Program-made: the position numbers and the translations under genes
From: Eustoma russellianum
Lineage: Eukaryota > Streptophyta > Magnoliopsida > Gentianales > Gentianaceae
Reading direction: 5' to 3'
NCBI GenBank assembly: GCA_036186865.1
Contig: AP025051.1
Span: forward strand, 20,027,724-20,091,723
Length of the DNA stretch: 64,000 bases
Shown: in pieces, positions 54,377-64,000 of the stretch
Layout of the letters: each line of letters starts with the position of its first letter
Position numbering within the stretch: position 1 is the first letter of the stretch
The notes under the pieces: generated by a model
Database searches by the model: none
Told to the model about the DNA's origin: nothing
What the model saw: the letters and a program-made list of their open reading frames with translations, nothing else

Positions 54377-57300
54377 ATGGAGGGGTCAAACAGTACCCAA
54401 GGAGGAGGAGACAAATTGGAGTTTTCCATAGAAAAGATGGCACAAATGCTTGCTACCATGCAATCTAGGTTGGATGAGTGGGAAGCAAAGATGACATCCA
54501 ACACACCTCCTACCCAAGAACAGCCCCCACCCCAAAGCCAAGGCCAAACATCCCGTGGAACTGAACCTAAGGGGTCCACAAGCATGGGAGGTAGAGGAGG
54601 AGCAAGGGGTAGAGGAGATAGGAGACACGGAGTGAGACCACAACCTGTTAGGGAAGAATGGAATGACTACTATGAAGAGGAAGAGGTTGAGGAGGTATAC
54701 CCAAGACCTCAAGGCCGAATACAACCTAGAAGGTATGTACCCCAAGAGGATGATTATTTGAAAACCAAAATAAACATTCCACCCTTTTATGGTAAAAGTG
54801 ACCCTGAAGCTTACATTGAGTGGGAGAGAAAAGTTGACATGATCTTTTCCTATACCAACTATACCGAGTTGCAAAAAGTGAGATATGCAAGTATAGAGTT
54901 CTTGGAATATGCCTTGATTTGGTGGGACCAAACTCAAAGTATAAGAAGAAGGACTAGACAACCCACAATTGGAACCTGGGATGAGATGAAATACGAGATG
55001 AGAAAGAAATTCATTCCAGAATCTTATGAGAGGTCCATGTTCCAAAAGTTGCAATGCCTAACTCAAGGAAATAAAAGTGTGGATGAATACTTTAAGGAGT
55101 TAGAGAGTTTGTTGATAAAAACTGATACTGAAGAAACCGAGGAGGCAATCATGGCTCGATTTTTGGGAGGTCTTAATAAGGAGATTGGGTTTCAACTTGA
55201 ACTCACTACCTACGTTGATCTCAATTCCATGGTTCACAAAGCTGAGAAAATTGAGCGGCAATTAAAGGTACGTTCTTCTACTAGTGGATTTGGTTTTAGA
55301 ACTAATGCTTCTTCTTTTTCTAAAGTGCAGCCTAGGTCTAATGGCAATGGAGGAGCACGGCCAAGTTCAAACACATTCGGCCAAAACGGTTCTAGCGCTC
55401 CAAATAAGCCACACTTCACTCAAAGGACCAACGGAGCAAATCTAGGTCAAAATGACAAAAACAAAGGCAAAGCACCCGCAAACCCTCCAAGAACAAGGGA
55501 GATTGAGTGTTTTAAATGTAGAGGGAGAGGACACTATGCAAGGGACTGCCCTAATGCCAAGAAAGTGTTGTACCTTGAGGAAACCAATGAATTCTATTCA
55601 GAAGAGGAGGAAGAAGACGCCCCAAAGGAAGAATACCAAGAGGACTCAGCTGAGGAGATAAAGAGTGATGAAGAGGGTGCATATAAGGACTTTCTTGTGG
55701 TAAGAAAAGCCTTAAGTGCACACATGAAGGAGGAAGAAGAAAACTTGCAAAGGGAGAACATTTTCCACATCCATTGTTTGGTAAAAGGCAAAACTTGCAC
55801 TTTAATTATTGATAGTGGTTCATGTGCTAATGTTGCAAGTATTGAACTTGTTAGAAAGCTAGATTTACCTATGATTGATCATTCCCATCCCTATAGGTTA
55901 TCTTGGCTAAATGATTGTGGTGAAATTCATGTGTCTAAACAAGTTCTGATTTCTTTATCTATTGGCGGTTACAAAGATGAAATTTTGTGTGATGTAGCTC
56001 CTATGCATGCTAGTCATATTTTGTTGGGTAGACCTTGGCAGTTTGACAAGCATGTTATTTATGATGGTAGATTGAACATGTATGCTTTTACCTTTAATGG
56101 CAAAAAGTTTAAGTTGCATGCATTGTCTCCACATAAAGTTTATGAGGATGCTAAGAGGATGAAGAAGAACCATTCAGATCCTAAGGAAAAGGAGGCTGAA
56201 AAAAGGTTCTTAGAGATTCTTAAAAAGGAGAGAAGAAGCCTTTTGGAGGCTACAAACTCCTCGGCCAAGGGTACACAACCCACGGCCCAAACCAGTCCAC
56301 CCTCACCCACGGTTCAAACACTTTCACAAGCATCCACACCACAAATTTCACGTCCACCTAAGAAGCATGCTTTCTTTGCAAAATCTCGTGAAGTTACCCA
56401 TGTATTGTATGATAATAAAACTGTTTTGGTGATGCTTTACAAAGATAGTGTTGCATGCTTGTTTTCTAAGAATGACTTACCATCTACCTTGCCTAGTGGT
56501 GTTGTTTCTTTGTTGGAAGAATTTGCAGATTTGTTTCCCGAGGAGGAGCCACATGGGTTGCCACCTTTAAGAGGGATTGAGCACCACATTGACTTTATTC
56601 CAGGGGCTGTCCTACCTAATAGGCCAGCTTATAGAGCCAATCCGGAGGAAACAAAGGAGATACAAAGGCAAGTGGAGGATCTCTTGGCCAAAGAGAAGGT
56701 AAGGGAAAGCATGAGTCCAAGTGCAGTGCCAGTCATCCTTGTTCCAAAAAAAGATGGCACTTGGAGGATGTGTACAGATTGTAGGGCCATCAACAAAATC
56801 ACTGTAAAGTATAGGTATCCCATTCCTAGACTTGATGATATGCTTGATATGTTGCATGGTTCACAATGGTATACGAAAATTGATTTGAAAAGTGGTTACT
56901 TTCAAGTGAGGATAAGAGAGGGTGATGAATGGAAAACAGCTTTTAAAACTAAATTTGGATTGTATGAATGGTTAGTTATGCCTTTTGGGTTAACTAATGC
57001 ACCTAGTACATTCATGAGGCTAATGAATGAAGTTTTGAGAGCTTTTATTGGCAAGTTTGTTGTGGTTTATTTTGATGACATCTTGATCTATTCTAAGACC
57101 TTAGAAGAGCATTTAGATCACATAAGAGCTGTTTTTGAAAAGCTAAGAAAGGAAAAACTTTATGCTAACTTTAAGAAATGTTCTTTTTGTTTGGACAAAG
57201 TCGTTTTTCTTGGTTTTGTAATCAGTTCTGCAGGGATTGAAATGGATCAAGACAAGGTGAAATCCATCCTTGAATGGCCTACACCAAAGAGTGTGGGAGA

Positions 57301-59344
57301 AGTGAGGAGTTTTCATGGTTTGGCAGGTTTTTATAGGCGGTTTGTCAAAGACTTCTCAACCGTGGCCGCACCGTTGAATGAGATCGTCAAGAAAGAGGTT
57401 GGATTCCATTGGGGGGACGCCCAACAAAGGGCGTTTGATGAGCTTAAAAGACGTCTCACTACAGCACCTATCTTGAAGTTGCCCAACTTTGATGATACAT
57501 TTGAGATAGAGTGTGATGCGAGTGGCGTGGGAATTGGAGCTGTTCTAACCCAAGGTAAGCATCCTATTGCTTATTTTAGTGAAAAGTTGAAAGGTGCTGC
57601 ATTGAACTATCCTACTTATGATAAGGAGTTGTATGCTTTGGTAAGGTCCTTACAAACTTGGCAACACTACTTGCAACCCAAGGAGTTTGTCATTCATACT
57701 GATCATGAAAGTTTGAAGTACCTTAAGAGTCAAGGAAAACTGAATAAGAGGCATGCAAAATGGGTTGAGTTTATTGAGCAATTTCCTTATGTCATTAAGT
57801 ATAAGCAAGGAAAAGATAACATAGTTGCTGATGCTTTGTCTAGAAGGTATACTTTGATTACTAAGTTGTCTTCACACTTGCTTGGCTTTGAATTTGTTAA
57901 GGAATTGTATAAGGATGATTCTGATTTTGCTTCCATTTATGATGCATGTGTTGATTCTCCTTTTGGTAAATTTTATTTGCATGATGGCTATTTGTTTAAG
58001 GAGAAACGATTATGCATTCCTAAGGGATCAATGCGAGAGTTGTTGGTTAAGGAAGCACATGGGGGCGGGTTAATGGGACACTTTGGAGTTTTTAAAACTT
58101 TAGAAACTTTAAAGGAACATTTCTTTTGGCCTCACATGAAATCAGATGTTGCAAAGGTTTGTAGTAGTTGCATCACTTGTAGGCAGGCTAAGTCCAAAAC
58201 ACAACCTCATGGTTTGTACACACCCTTGGACGTACCTAGTGCACCTTGGGAGGACATTTCTATGGACTTTGTTCTTGGCTTACCTAGATCAAAAGGTGGT
58301 AGAGATAGTGTCTTTGTTGTGGTAGACAGATTCTCTAAGATGGCACACTTTATTGCTTGTCACAAAGTAGATGATGCTTCTTACATTGCAAATCTGTTCT
58401 TTAAAGAAGTTGTTCGATTGCATGGCATGCCTAAAACAATTGTTAGTGATAGGGACAGTAAATTCTTGAGTCATTTTTGGCGTGTACTTTGGAGCAAGTT
58501 GGGAACTAAGCTTTTGTTTTCTACCACTGCACATCCACAAACAGATGGCCAAACTGAGGTAGTAAATCGGACTTTGTCACAAATGTTGCGTGCTTTAATA
58601 CAAAGCAATCTGAAAAATTGGGAAGAATGTTTACCACATATTGAGTTTGCTTATAATAGGGCTGTTCATAGTGGGTCTTTGTATTCCCCTTTTGAAGTTG
58701 TCTATGGTTTTCTACCCCATTCCCCACTTGATTTGTTGCCTATTCCAATTGATGAGCGTACTAGCATGGATGGTAAACAACGAGCTGAAATGATCAAAAA
58801 GTTGCATGAAAAAGTTAAACTTCAACTTGAACGAAAAAATAGACAGTATGCCAAACAAGCTAATAAGCATAGAAAAGATGTTGTGTTTTATCCTGGAGAT
58901 CTTGTTTGGTTGCATTTAAGGAAGGAACGATTTCCTAAGGAGAGGAAGTCCAAGCTTATGCCTCGAGGAGATGGACCTTTTAAGGTCATTCAAAAGGTTG
59001 GTCCAAATGCTTATGTGCTTGATCTTCCTCCAGACAGGTATGGTTCAGTTTCCAACACCTTCAATGTAAGTGATCTTTTCCCTTTTGAGCATTTTTATCT
59101 TGATGATTCGAGGGCGAATCCTTTTGAGGAGGGGGGGATTGATGAGGCTGAGGAGCAGCCCCCTAATGAGGAGCTTGCACAAGGTGCCCTTAACCATAAG
59201 GGGCCGTTGACAAGGAGCCAAACCAAGAGGATTAATGGTTTTCAACTTGGTTTTGATATTGGCTCTTTTCTAACCAAACATGTGCAAGATGAACCAATGG
59301 ATGTTCCTCCTAAATGGGTGCTCATTGTTGAGCCTAAGAACTGA
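54377..59344 (+). CDS. Gyp-6 gag-pol polyprotein, complete
   Basis: 1655 residues from the ATG at 54377 (preferred over the in-frame ATG at 54350 because of its 'gccatgg' context and the match to other gag starts). Order: coiled coil near residues 15-40, R-G-rich patch ~65-90, capsid-like gag domain ~115-280, CCHC knuckle 378-391 (C-F-K-C...C), acidic linker, protease with D479-S-G, RT with D836 and Y-F-D-D (D900, D901), RNase H with D1047, integrase H-H-C-C finger, catalytic D1297, D1358, E1394 (35 residues between the last two, as in D,D-35-E integrases), and the GPY/F-like module. The last 67 residues (1589-1655) are encoded inside the 3' LTR and contain GPLTR and F-L-T-K-H-V-Q-D-E-P. No chromodomain. 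It makes the particle and copies and integrates the element. Confidence 0.95.
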   Translation: MEGSNSTQGGGDKLEFSIEKMAQMLATMQSRLDEWEAKMTSNTPPTQEQPPPQSQGQTSRGTEPKGSTSMGGRGGARGRGDRRHGVRPQPVREEWNDYYEEEEVEEVYPRPQGRIQPRRYVPQEDDYLKTKINIPPFYGKSDPEAYIEWERKVDMIFSYTNYTELQKVRYASIEFLEYALIWWDQTQSIRRRTRQPTIGTWDEMKYEMRKKFIPESYERSMFQKLQCLTQGNKSVDEYFKELESLLIKTDTEETEEAIMARFLGGLNKEIGFQLELTTYVDLNSMVHKAEKIERQLKVRSSTSGFGFRTNASSFSKVQPRSNGNGGARPSSNTFGQNGSSAPNKPHFTQRTNGANLGQNDKNKGKAPANPPRTREIECFKCRGRGHYARDCPNAKKVLYLEETNEFYSEEEEEDAPKEEYQEDSAEEIKSDEEGAYKDFLVVRKALSAHMKEEEENLQRENIFHIHCLVKGKTCTLIIDSGSCANVASIELVRKLDLPMIDHSHPYRLSWLNDCGEIHVSKQVLISLSIGGYKDEILCDVAPMHASHILLGRPWQFDKHVIYDGRLNMYAFTFNGKKFKLHALSPHKVYEDAKRMKKNHSDPKEKEAEKRFLEILKKERRSLLEATNSSAKGTQPTAQTSPPSPTVQTLSQASTPQISRPPKKHAFFAKSREVTHVLYDNKTVLVMLYKDSVACLFSKNDLPSTLPSGVVSLLEEFADLFPEEEPHGLPPLRGIEHHIDFIPGAVLPNRPAYRANPEETKEIQRQVEDLLAKEKVRESMSPSAVPVILVPKKDGTWRMCTDCRAINKITVKYRYPIPRLDDMLDMLHGSQWYTKIDLKSGYFQVRIREGDEWKTAFKTKFGLYEWLVMPFGLTNAPSTFMRLMNEVLRAFIGKFVVVYFDDILIYSKTLEEHLDHIRAVFEKLRKEKLYANFKKCSFCLDKVVFLGFVISSAGIEMDQDKVKSILEWPTPKSVGEVRSFHGLAGFYRRFVKDFSTVAAPLNEIVKKEVGFHWGDAQQRAFDELKRRLTTAPILKLPNFDDTFEIECDASGVGIGAVLTQGKHPIAYFSEKLKGAALNYPTYDKELYALVRSLQTWQHYLQPKEFVIHTDHESLKYLKSQGKLNKRHAKWVEFIEQFPYVIKYKQGKDNIVADALSRRYTLITKLSSHLLGFEFVKELYKDDSDFASIYDACVDSPFGKFYLHDGYLFKEKRLCIPKGSMRELLVKEAHGGGLMGHFGVFKTLETLKEHFFWPHMKSDVAKVCSSCITCRQAKSKTQPHGLYTPLDVPSAPWEDISMDFVLGLPRSKGGRDSVFVVVDRFSKMAHFIACHKVDDASYIANLFFKEVVRLHGMPKTIVSDRDSKFLSHFWRVLWSKLGTKLLFSTTAHPQTDGQTEVVNRTLSQMLRALIQSNLKNWEECLPHIEFAYNRAVHSGSLYSPFEVVYGFLPHSPLDLLPIPIDERTSMDGKQRAEMIKKLHEKVKLQLERKNRQYAKQANKHRKDVVFYPGDLVWLHLRKERFPKERKSKLMPRGDGPFKVIQKVGPNAYVLDLPPDRYGSVSNTFNVSDLFPFEHFYLDDSRANPFEEGGIDEAEEQPPNEELAQGALNHKGPLTRSQTKRINGFQLGFDIGSFLTKHVQDEPMDVPPKWVLIVEPKN
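59105..59139 (+). promoter_or_regulatory. Gyp-6 pre-PPT palindrome and polypurine tract
   Basis: GATTCG-AGGG-CGAATC (59105-59120; only the loop differs from the other families), then GAGGAGGGGGGGAT (59126-59139). Both are also coding. Confidence 0.85.
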
Positions 59345-60531
59345 TTGTCCAATGATAGTCAGTCCGCTTGTTGGTGCCGTTTCTGTGGCTTTTAGTTGTC
59401 CTTTCGTTTGCTTCTTTTAACGTTTGTTTAGAATACTTATGTTTGGTGTATGAGTGTGTTTTGTAGGTGTTACAAGTCTTGGATCAAACGTTTTGAGCTT
59501 TGGAAAGGAGGGCTTCTCAGATTTGGGCCAAGCTTGTCCACACAAGGCTGTTTTGGGATTTTGGGCTTCCAATTGAGATGGGGCGTGCATGGGCCAGCTG
59601 GACCTTAAAGAAGACTTAATTTGGAGCATCTTTCATGCTTTGGGTTTTGCCAAAATCAGTCCACAAAAAGAGATACAAGAGATGCAAGAAAGAAGTCCAA
59701 AACAAGCCCAATCATGCAATTTAGGGTTTCGGCTATCTTGAGGCAAGGGGCAGCCGCCTAGGCTCTTCAAGGGTGATTAAGAGACTTTCCATAATGATAT
59801 AAATCAGCTTGGAAGGATTGGAATGAATTATGGAAGTCACAATTGAAGATTGGGAGCAAATAAGGAGACAATTCAAGGAAAAGGAAGTTACCAAAATTAG
59901 AGCTTGTGTCACAAGGAAAGGGGTATTGGCGTTTTTATGGGAGCAAAGGAGGCACAAGGCAAGTCTAGAAGAATGGCAATAATACATCAATTGAGGATTG
60001 AGACAATAATTGGGGATTTGCCAAGAGAAGGGAACTTACCTAAATTAACAAAATTCAGCATCTTGCACATCAAAAGGAAGGAGGCGCACCACATGGAGGC
60101 TCCAAGGAAGCCCTAGCCGTTTTGTGAGAGTGTTTTACAAGACTTGTAATCATATATATAGATCACTTAGCATTTCTTTGAAGAGTTAGACTATTTTTCA
60201 TCTTTGAACTATAAACCCTAGTGTTTTATGTTATCTTTTGTTCTTGAGTTTTCTTGAATAAAAGTTTGTGTTTTTCCTTTGGTTTACACATATCTAAATC
60301 AAGGCTAGACCCAATTAAGGATTGTGTGTTCCTTGTTGGTGATCCACAATCCAAGGATACGGAACGACGTGTTGGATTGAGCGGATTGAAACGCACATAG
60401 CCAAACGAATTTGGAGGCTTGAAGGAAGGTGGTTGCTTGGCGCCATTGTCCATCACATTCAAGGCTTGAAGGACGTTTGGAGAGTGAAGAAAGATCGGGA
60501 CAACATTAACATATGAACCATATTCGTATCA
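59140..60531 (+). repeat. Gyp-6 3' LTR
   Basis: 1392 bp at a constant offset of 7410 from the 5' LTR; the only difference I saw is at 60514. It includes the last 67 codons and stop of gag-pol. Confidence 0.95.
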
Positions 60532-60536
60532 CGTTT

Positions 60537-61554
60537 TTAGCTTGAAGATGCAAATCAAACCTGAATTTTTGTCCAAACAAAGAGGTGAAATGCAAGTAGC
60601 TTACAAGCAAGGTGGTGACAAGCACCCATGTCAAAAAATCTGATTTCTTCTCACGTGAATAAGGAAGAAACAAGCAGCTCAAAGCTATAACCAATAGGAA
60701 GGAGTCTTGCAAAAGCTTAAACCAATCACAATCAAGTTAGAAGAAGAATGCAAGCTGCTCAACATTTGATCCAATCAAATTCTTGAAGAAAAACGTTGGT
60801 TTAAGGCCTAGATACTTTGAAAATTCAAAGACCAACTTGCAACCAATCAAAAGGGAGTTCAACCAAGCTGCTCACTTACAACATCCAATCAGAATTTTTG
60901 GCTGAATTCAAGCAAGGAAAGAAACGTTGTCTAAGCAAAGTTTGTTTGAAAATTCAACACCAAGTTGCAACCAATCAAAGGCCTTTCTCAAAGCAAGCTG
61001 CTCTATGTGTTATCCAATCAAATTGATCAAAGAAAGAAGGCTGAATCTAGCAAAGAATACACGGCAAGCAACCAGAACTTTTGGAACCAAAAGATGCTCA
61101 AACAATTTCCAAGCAAAGCATGTCATTTTAGACTAGTACCTTGTACATTAAAGCTTGTACTTCCTAGAATTTTCGTTTGTATAAGTAAGGGTAGGAACCA
61201 GATTGTAAAAACAACCATTATCAAACATATTTCAATCAAATTTCCTTCAAGGAGTTCACAACTATTTCTTAGTTGAAGTTTGAAACCACTAACGGTTTTC
61301 TTGCAAGTTCCTAGCCTAGAACTTGTTAGTATTTGCTTCATCATTTGGTTTACAGCATCTTAGGGTCTCATTGAGGTTTTAGATGTGTTGGAGTGCCAAA
61401 GAGGGAGAGGTGTTGGCATAAATTGAGCCAAGAACAATGGTTAAAGTTCAAGGGGTATCTTGGAGATGTTCTTTGACATAGCTTGTGTTCAAATCAGTTT
61501 GGAATAGGAGACAAAGTCCTTGGCAACGTTTTCTAGCCTTCATTTGGCTCATCA
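60537..61554 (+). repeat. Gyp-5 3' LTR, second segment
   Basis: Resumes after the CGTTT duplication and ends GCTCATCA at 61554. It carries one extra T ('cacttacaac') relative to the 5' LTR. No gene. Confidence 0.9.
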
Positions 61555-61559
61555 AAAAA

Positions 61560-62913
61560 AAAGCTACCTCGGTTTCAAATCATCTTGTTGCTACCGAAGC
61601 TTTTAGTTGGTGATGATTGTATGCATCTTGTGATTCGCATTGTGATTGATTTCATGCCATAGATCTGGTAGTCCTACGTGTGCTTGTCTTCCCAACCTAC
61701 TTGCAACACCAACCAACCCCTAAAAACAGCCCCACACCCCACGGCCAACCAACTCCACCCCCCAACCCAACCCTAAAACTCACCAACCTGATCCCAAATA
61801 ACCCTATTTACAACCCACACAAAAAGCCCCAAACCAATTTTACCAAATACAACCAGATTCTAAAGATCCCAATTCATTCAAATAAACCCTAACCCTAGAA
61901 TTTGAATTTTGTTCAAATTCTGTCCTAAACCAGCCAATACCCAAATTGACCACACCAATCATCAATTACCAACCCAAATAGTCCATCTACAACGCCCATT
62001 CCGTTCCTACAACCCCATTCTGCAAATTCCCAACCCGTTCAAAAAAACCCTAAATCAAAAAAAAAACCCTACCCCTACCCCAATCGGCCTTACCCAATTT
62101 CCCTCACCTTCCAAGGTTAATTTTGTTGCAAGTCCAAGATACAAATTGCATTTTAAATACATTGCACTATTCTGTCCAAAAAACGCAAGTGCTAAATGCA
62201 AAACAAGTGAAATCCCAATTCTGCCCTTAGTCAAAAAAAAGGAGAATCTGAACCTTGCTCAATTAAAATAGCAAGGAAGAAAAAGAAAAACAAAAGAACA
62301 AGAGCAAAGAAAAAGGGCAAAACATTTGTGCATTGCGTGGAAAATTTTTTGGTACGACTTGCAAACCTTGGATACCATATTACCCACATTGCCGTCCCCT
62401 ATACCCAATTCTCCAACTCTTGATCTTCTTGAACCAATCACACACTTGGTTGCTCGATTGTTGCATGACTTGAACCATTTTGTGGATAGTAAGTGCATAT
62501 AATCAAAATTAACTAAAGATTGCCCACGGCAACCCTTAGTTCATCTTTGGTTCAGCCTTATACATCAACTTTGGTTGCTTATTTTCTTTGAATCTTAGTA
62601 GAAAGTTCAAGTTTGAGTTCATTTCAATTGATTCTACTTTAATACTAATTGGTGCAACTTGCAAGCAAAAAGGAGGAAACAAGTGGAGAACATTGTGATT
62701 GGAAGAAGCCTTGGTAATACACTTCCTTATTGATCGCTTTGAGACTTCTTAACTTCAGGTTATCCAAGAACCAAAATGGTAAGAGAGTGGAAAGAATCAA
62801 AAGCAGAGTGTTCATAGCTTATTTTTTTTTTACTAATTCCTTAACGTTTGTTTGTCTTTGTGTTAGTTTGCTTCTTTCTTTTTTCCTTTTTTCCGTTCAG
62901 ATCCTTAGGAACA
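61560..62913 (+). other. Gyp-4 leader, second segment
   Basis: 1.35 kb untranslated leader, with a C/A-rich stretch at 61700-62100 that gives P/N-rich false frames. A GATTGCC-CAC-GGCAACC hairpin lies at 62518-62534, within a block shared with the other gypsy leaders. 'ttttttccgttcag' (about 62887-62900) shortly before the gag ATG resembles a 3' splice site. Confidence 0.55.
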
Positions 62914-63900
62914 ATGGCCAGCAGCAATCATTCCGCATCTAGCAAGTCTAAAGAAGCCGAAACTATTGACAATACTCAACAACAAATGCTGGAGATGCTT
63001 AAGAAACTCATGCATGACAATGAGATAATCAAGCATCGCTTGGAAGACGTGGAGAGAAGCTACAAAACGAGTGATGGCCAAGGAACAAGCAGGGCCGTAC
63101 CCCTACCACAACCACGGCGCCATCACCCAGAAGAAGTTGAGGATGACAACCTTAGACCACCACATACCGAAGCAAGAAGGTTTACTCCTCCTACACAAGC
63201 AAGAAGGTACGCTCCAAGAAGGTACAATGATGATTACATTCCCTTTGAGCATGATGATTATGACTTTGATGACCACCATCCCCGTGGTTACCAAAGACGC
63301 CAAAATCCCCTTTTCCCGCAAGATGACGATTTTCTCAAAACCAAAATAAGTATTCCCACGTTTTATGATAAAAGTAATGCGGAGGAATATTTAGAATGGG
63401 AAACGAAAGTGGATTTGATCTTTTCTTGTACCAATTATAGTGAATTGCAAAAAGTGAGGTATGCTTCCATTGAATTTTCTGGTTATGCACTTAATTGGTG
63501 GACGAACTTGTGTCGAAATAGAACTAAGACGAGACAACTCCCAATTGCTACTTGGGAAGAAATGAAGTTTGAAATGCGACAACGTTTTATTCCAAACAAT
63601 TATGAGAGTTCTATTTTCACGAGTTTGCATAACTTACGTCAAGGTTCCAAAAGTGTAGACGAGTATTATAAAGAGTTAGAAATTTTGTTGGAGAGGTCTA
63701 ACTTGCAAGAACCTGAAGAAGCCACCAAGGCTCGATTCTTACATGGTTTAAACAGGGAGATTGCGCAAAGGGTTGACCTTCAACCTTACCTCGACCTCAC
63801 AACCATGGTCCATATGGCTGAAAAGATTGAAACACAATTAAAGGTACGTAACTCCTCCAATTTCAATTCCAATTATCGTACTAACCAATCTTCATCATGA
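62914..63900 (+). pseudogene. Gyp-4 gag, N-terminal part
   Basis: Start chosen at the ATG in 'acaatggccagc' (62914), not the upstream in-frame ATG at 62848 in pyrimidine-rich leader. It has an S-rich N-terminus, a coiled coil (M-L-E-M-L-K-K-L...L-E-D-V-E), an R/P/H-rich linker, and a full capsid-like gag domain (T-K-I-S-I-P-T-F onward, ending L-K-V-R-N). A TGA at 63898-63900 stops it before the zinc knuckle, and a second in-frame TGA follows near 63919, so this copy is probably defective. Confidence 0.8.
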
Positions 63901-64000
63901 TTTCACAGCAAGCCTTCATGAACAGGAAGTTCACGGCCTACAGGAGGCCAAACGCGTGACCAAGGAGCGTCCCAAAGGATGGACAATCGTGTGCAATCCA
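63901..64000 (+). pseudogene. Gyp-4 gag linker after premature stop, continuing past the window
   Basis: The final 100 bp continue the basic linker between capsid and zinc knuckle, but with stops and frame change. The knuckle and pol should follow beyond 64000. Confidence 0.5.

Larger units (their letters stand above)
51730..60531 (+). mobile_element. Gyp-6: intact, very young CRM-like gypsy element
   Basis: 8802 bp, LTRs 51730-53121 and 59140-60531 (both 1392 bp), TSD CGTTT (51725-51729 and 60532-60536), PBS, one full gag-pol frame, palindrome and PPT. I found a single LTR difference (C at 53104, T at 60514, in 'ataYgaacca'). All catalytic residues are visible, so this copy could be autonomous. 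Confidence 0.95.
43592..61554 (+). mobile_element. Gyp-5: gypsy element of the Gyp-1 family, defective, hosting Gyp-6 in its 3' LTR
   Basis: LTRs 43592-44918 (1327 bp) and 51420-51729 plus 60537-61554 (1328 bp), starts TGATGAGCT, ends GCTCATCA. Flanking AAAAA (43587-43591 and 61555-61559) is consistent with a TSD but low complexity. LTR comparison shows about three substitutions and a one-base indel. The polyprotein is broken in gag and in RT, but the C-terminal tail in the 3' LTR is intact. Confidence 0.9.
41980..64000 (+). mobile_element. Gyp-4: plus-strand gypsy element, open at the window end, hosting Gyp-5 and Gyp-6
   Basis: 5' LTR 41980-43260, PBS 43264-43276, leader split by Gyp-5, gag from 62914, pol beyond the window. 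It is inserted in the RT of Gyp-3; the flanking pentamer on the left is GTAAT (41975-41979), to be matched beyond 64000. The LTR starts TGATGGGGA and ends GCATCA. Confidence 0.85.

Noticed and set aside
58900..59344. Canonical chromodomain at the Gyp-6 integrase C-terminus
   Set aside because: No aromatic-cage pattern is visible; the end holds only the GPY/F-like module and the LTR-encoded tail.
61680..62271. Proline/asparagine-rich frames in the Gyp-4 leader
   Set aside because: They come from a C/A-rich low-complexity stretch in an untranslated leader.

Overview
This window looks like a nuclear plant genome, most likely a eudicot, and it consists almost entirely of transposable elements. 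I see no host protein-coding gene, no tRNA or rRNA gene and no CRISPR array. The evidence is AT-rich DNA, long LTRs bounded by TG...CA, primer-binding sites matching initiator tRNA-Met, Ty1/copia and Ty3/gypsy polyproteins, and a SINE with the plant-type TTG-repeat tail.

Layout. 1-745 resembles plant mitochondrial DNA. 746-3375 looks like a decayed gypsy-type LTR containing a ~190-bp tandem repeat. 3376-31241 is a minus-strand Sirevirus-like copia element (Copia-2) that keeps gag but no pol. Copia-2 carries a SINE in its left LTR (3604-3865), a solo LTR of its own family inside gag (4794-7363), and a plus-strand gypsy element (Gyp-1, 9720-29498) in its right LTR. Gyp-1 is itself split by a very young minus-strand copia element (Copia-1, 10965-21890). 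31242-31748 plus 37844-37975 form a large imperfect inverted repeat, split by a non-autonomous gypsy element (Gyp-2, 31749-37843). 38210-41979 is the 3' part of a minus-strand gypsy element (Gyp-3). It is cut by a plus-strand relative (Gyp-4, from 41980 past the window end). Gyp-4 hosts Gyp-5 (43592-61554, same family as Gyp-1), and Gyp-5 hosts Gyp-6 (51730-60531) in its 3' LTR. Gyp-6 is intact, with one uninterrupted gag-pol frame.

Element boundaries rest on target-site duplications read directly: CATGA (Copia-1), ACTTG (Gyp-1), CGTTT (Gyp-6), AAAAA (Gyp-5, low complexity) and 16 bp for the SINE. LTR pair lengths agree: 2918/2918, 1179/1179, 1392/1392 and 1327/1328. LTR differences increase from inner to outer elements, as nesting requires.

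How the parts relate. Three gypsy families (Gyp-1/5, Gyp-3/4, Gyp-6) share LTRs starting TGATG, lack a recognisable chromodomain, and have a polyprotein frame that runs into the 3' LTR to a short tail with a GP(I/L)TR motif. These traits fit CRM-type (centromeric) chromoviruses, so a pericentromeric location is plausible but unproven. The points most worth a second look are: the chimeric gag-derived ORF of Gyp-2; RNA hairpins in gypsy leaders and copia LTRs that show compensatory base changes; a GATTCG-AGGA-CGAATC palindrome kept next to the polypurine tract even where it is non-coding; and mitosis-type MYB sites in the Copia-1 LTR.
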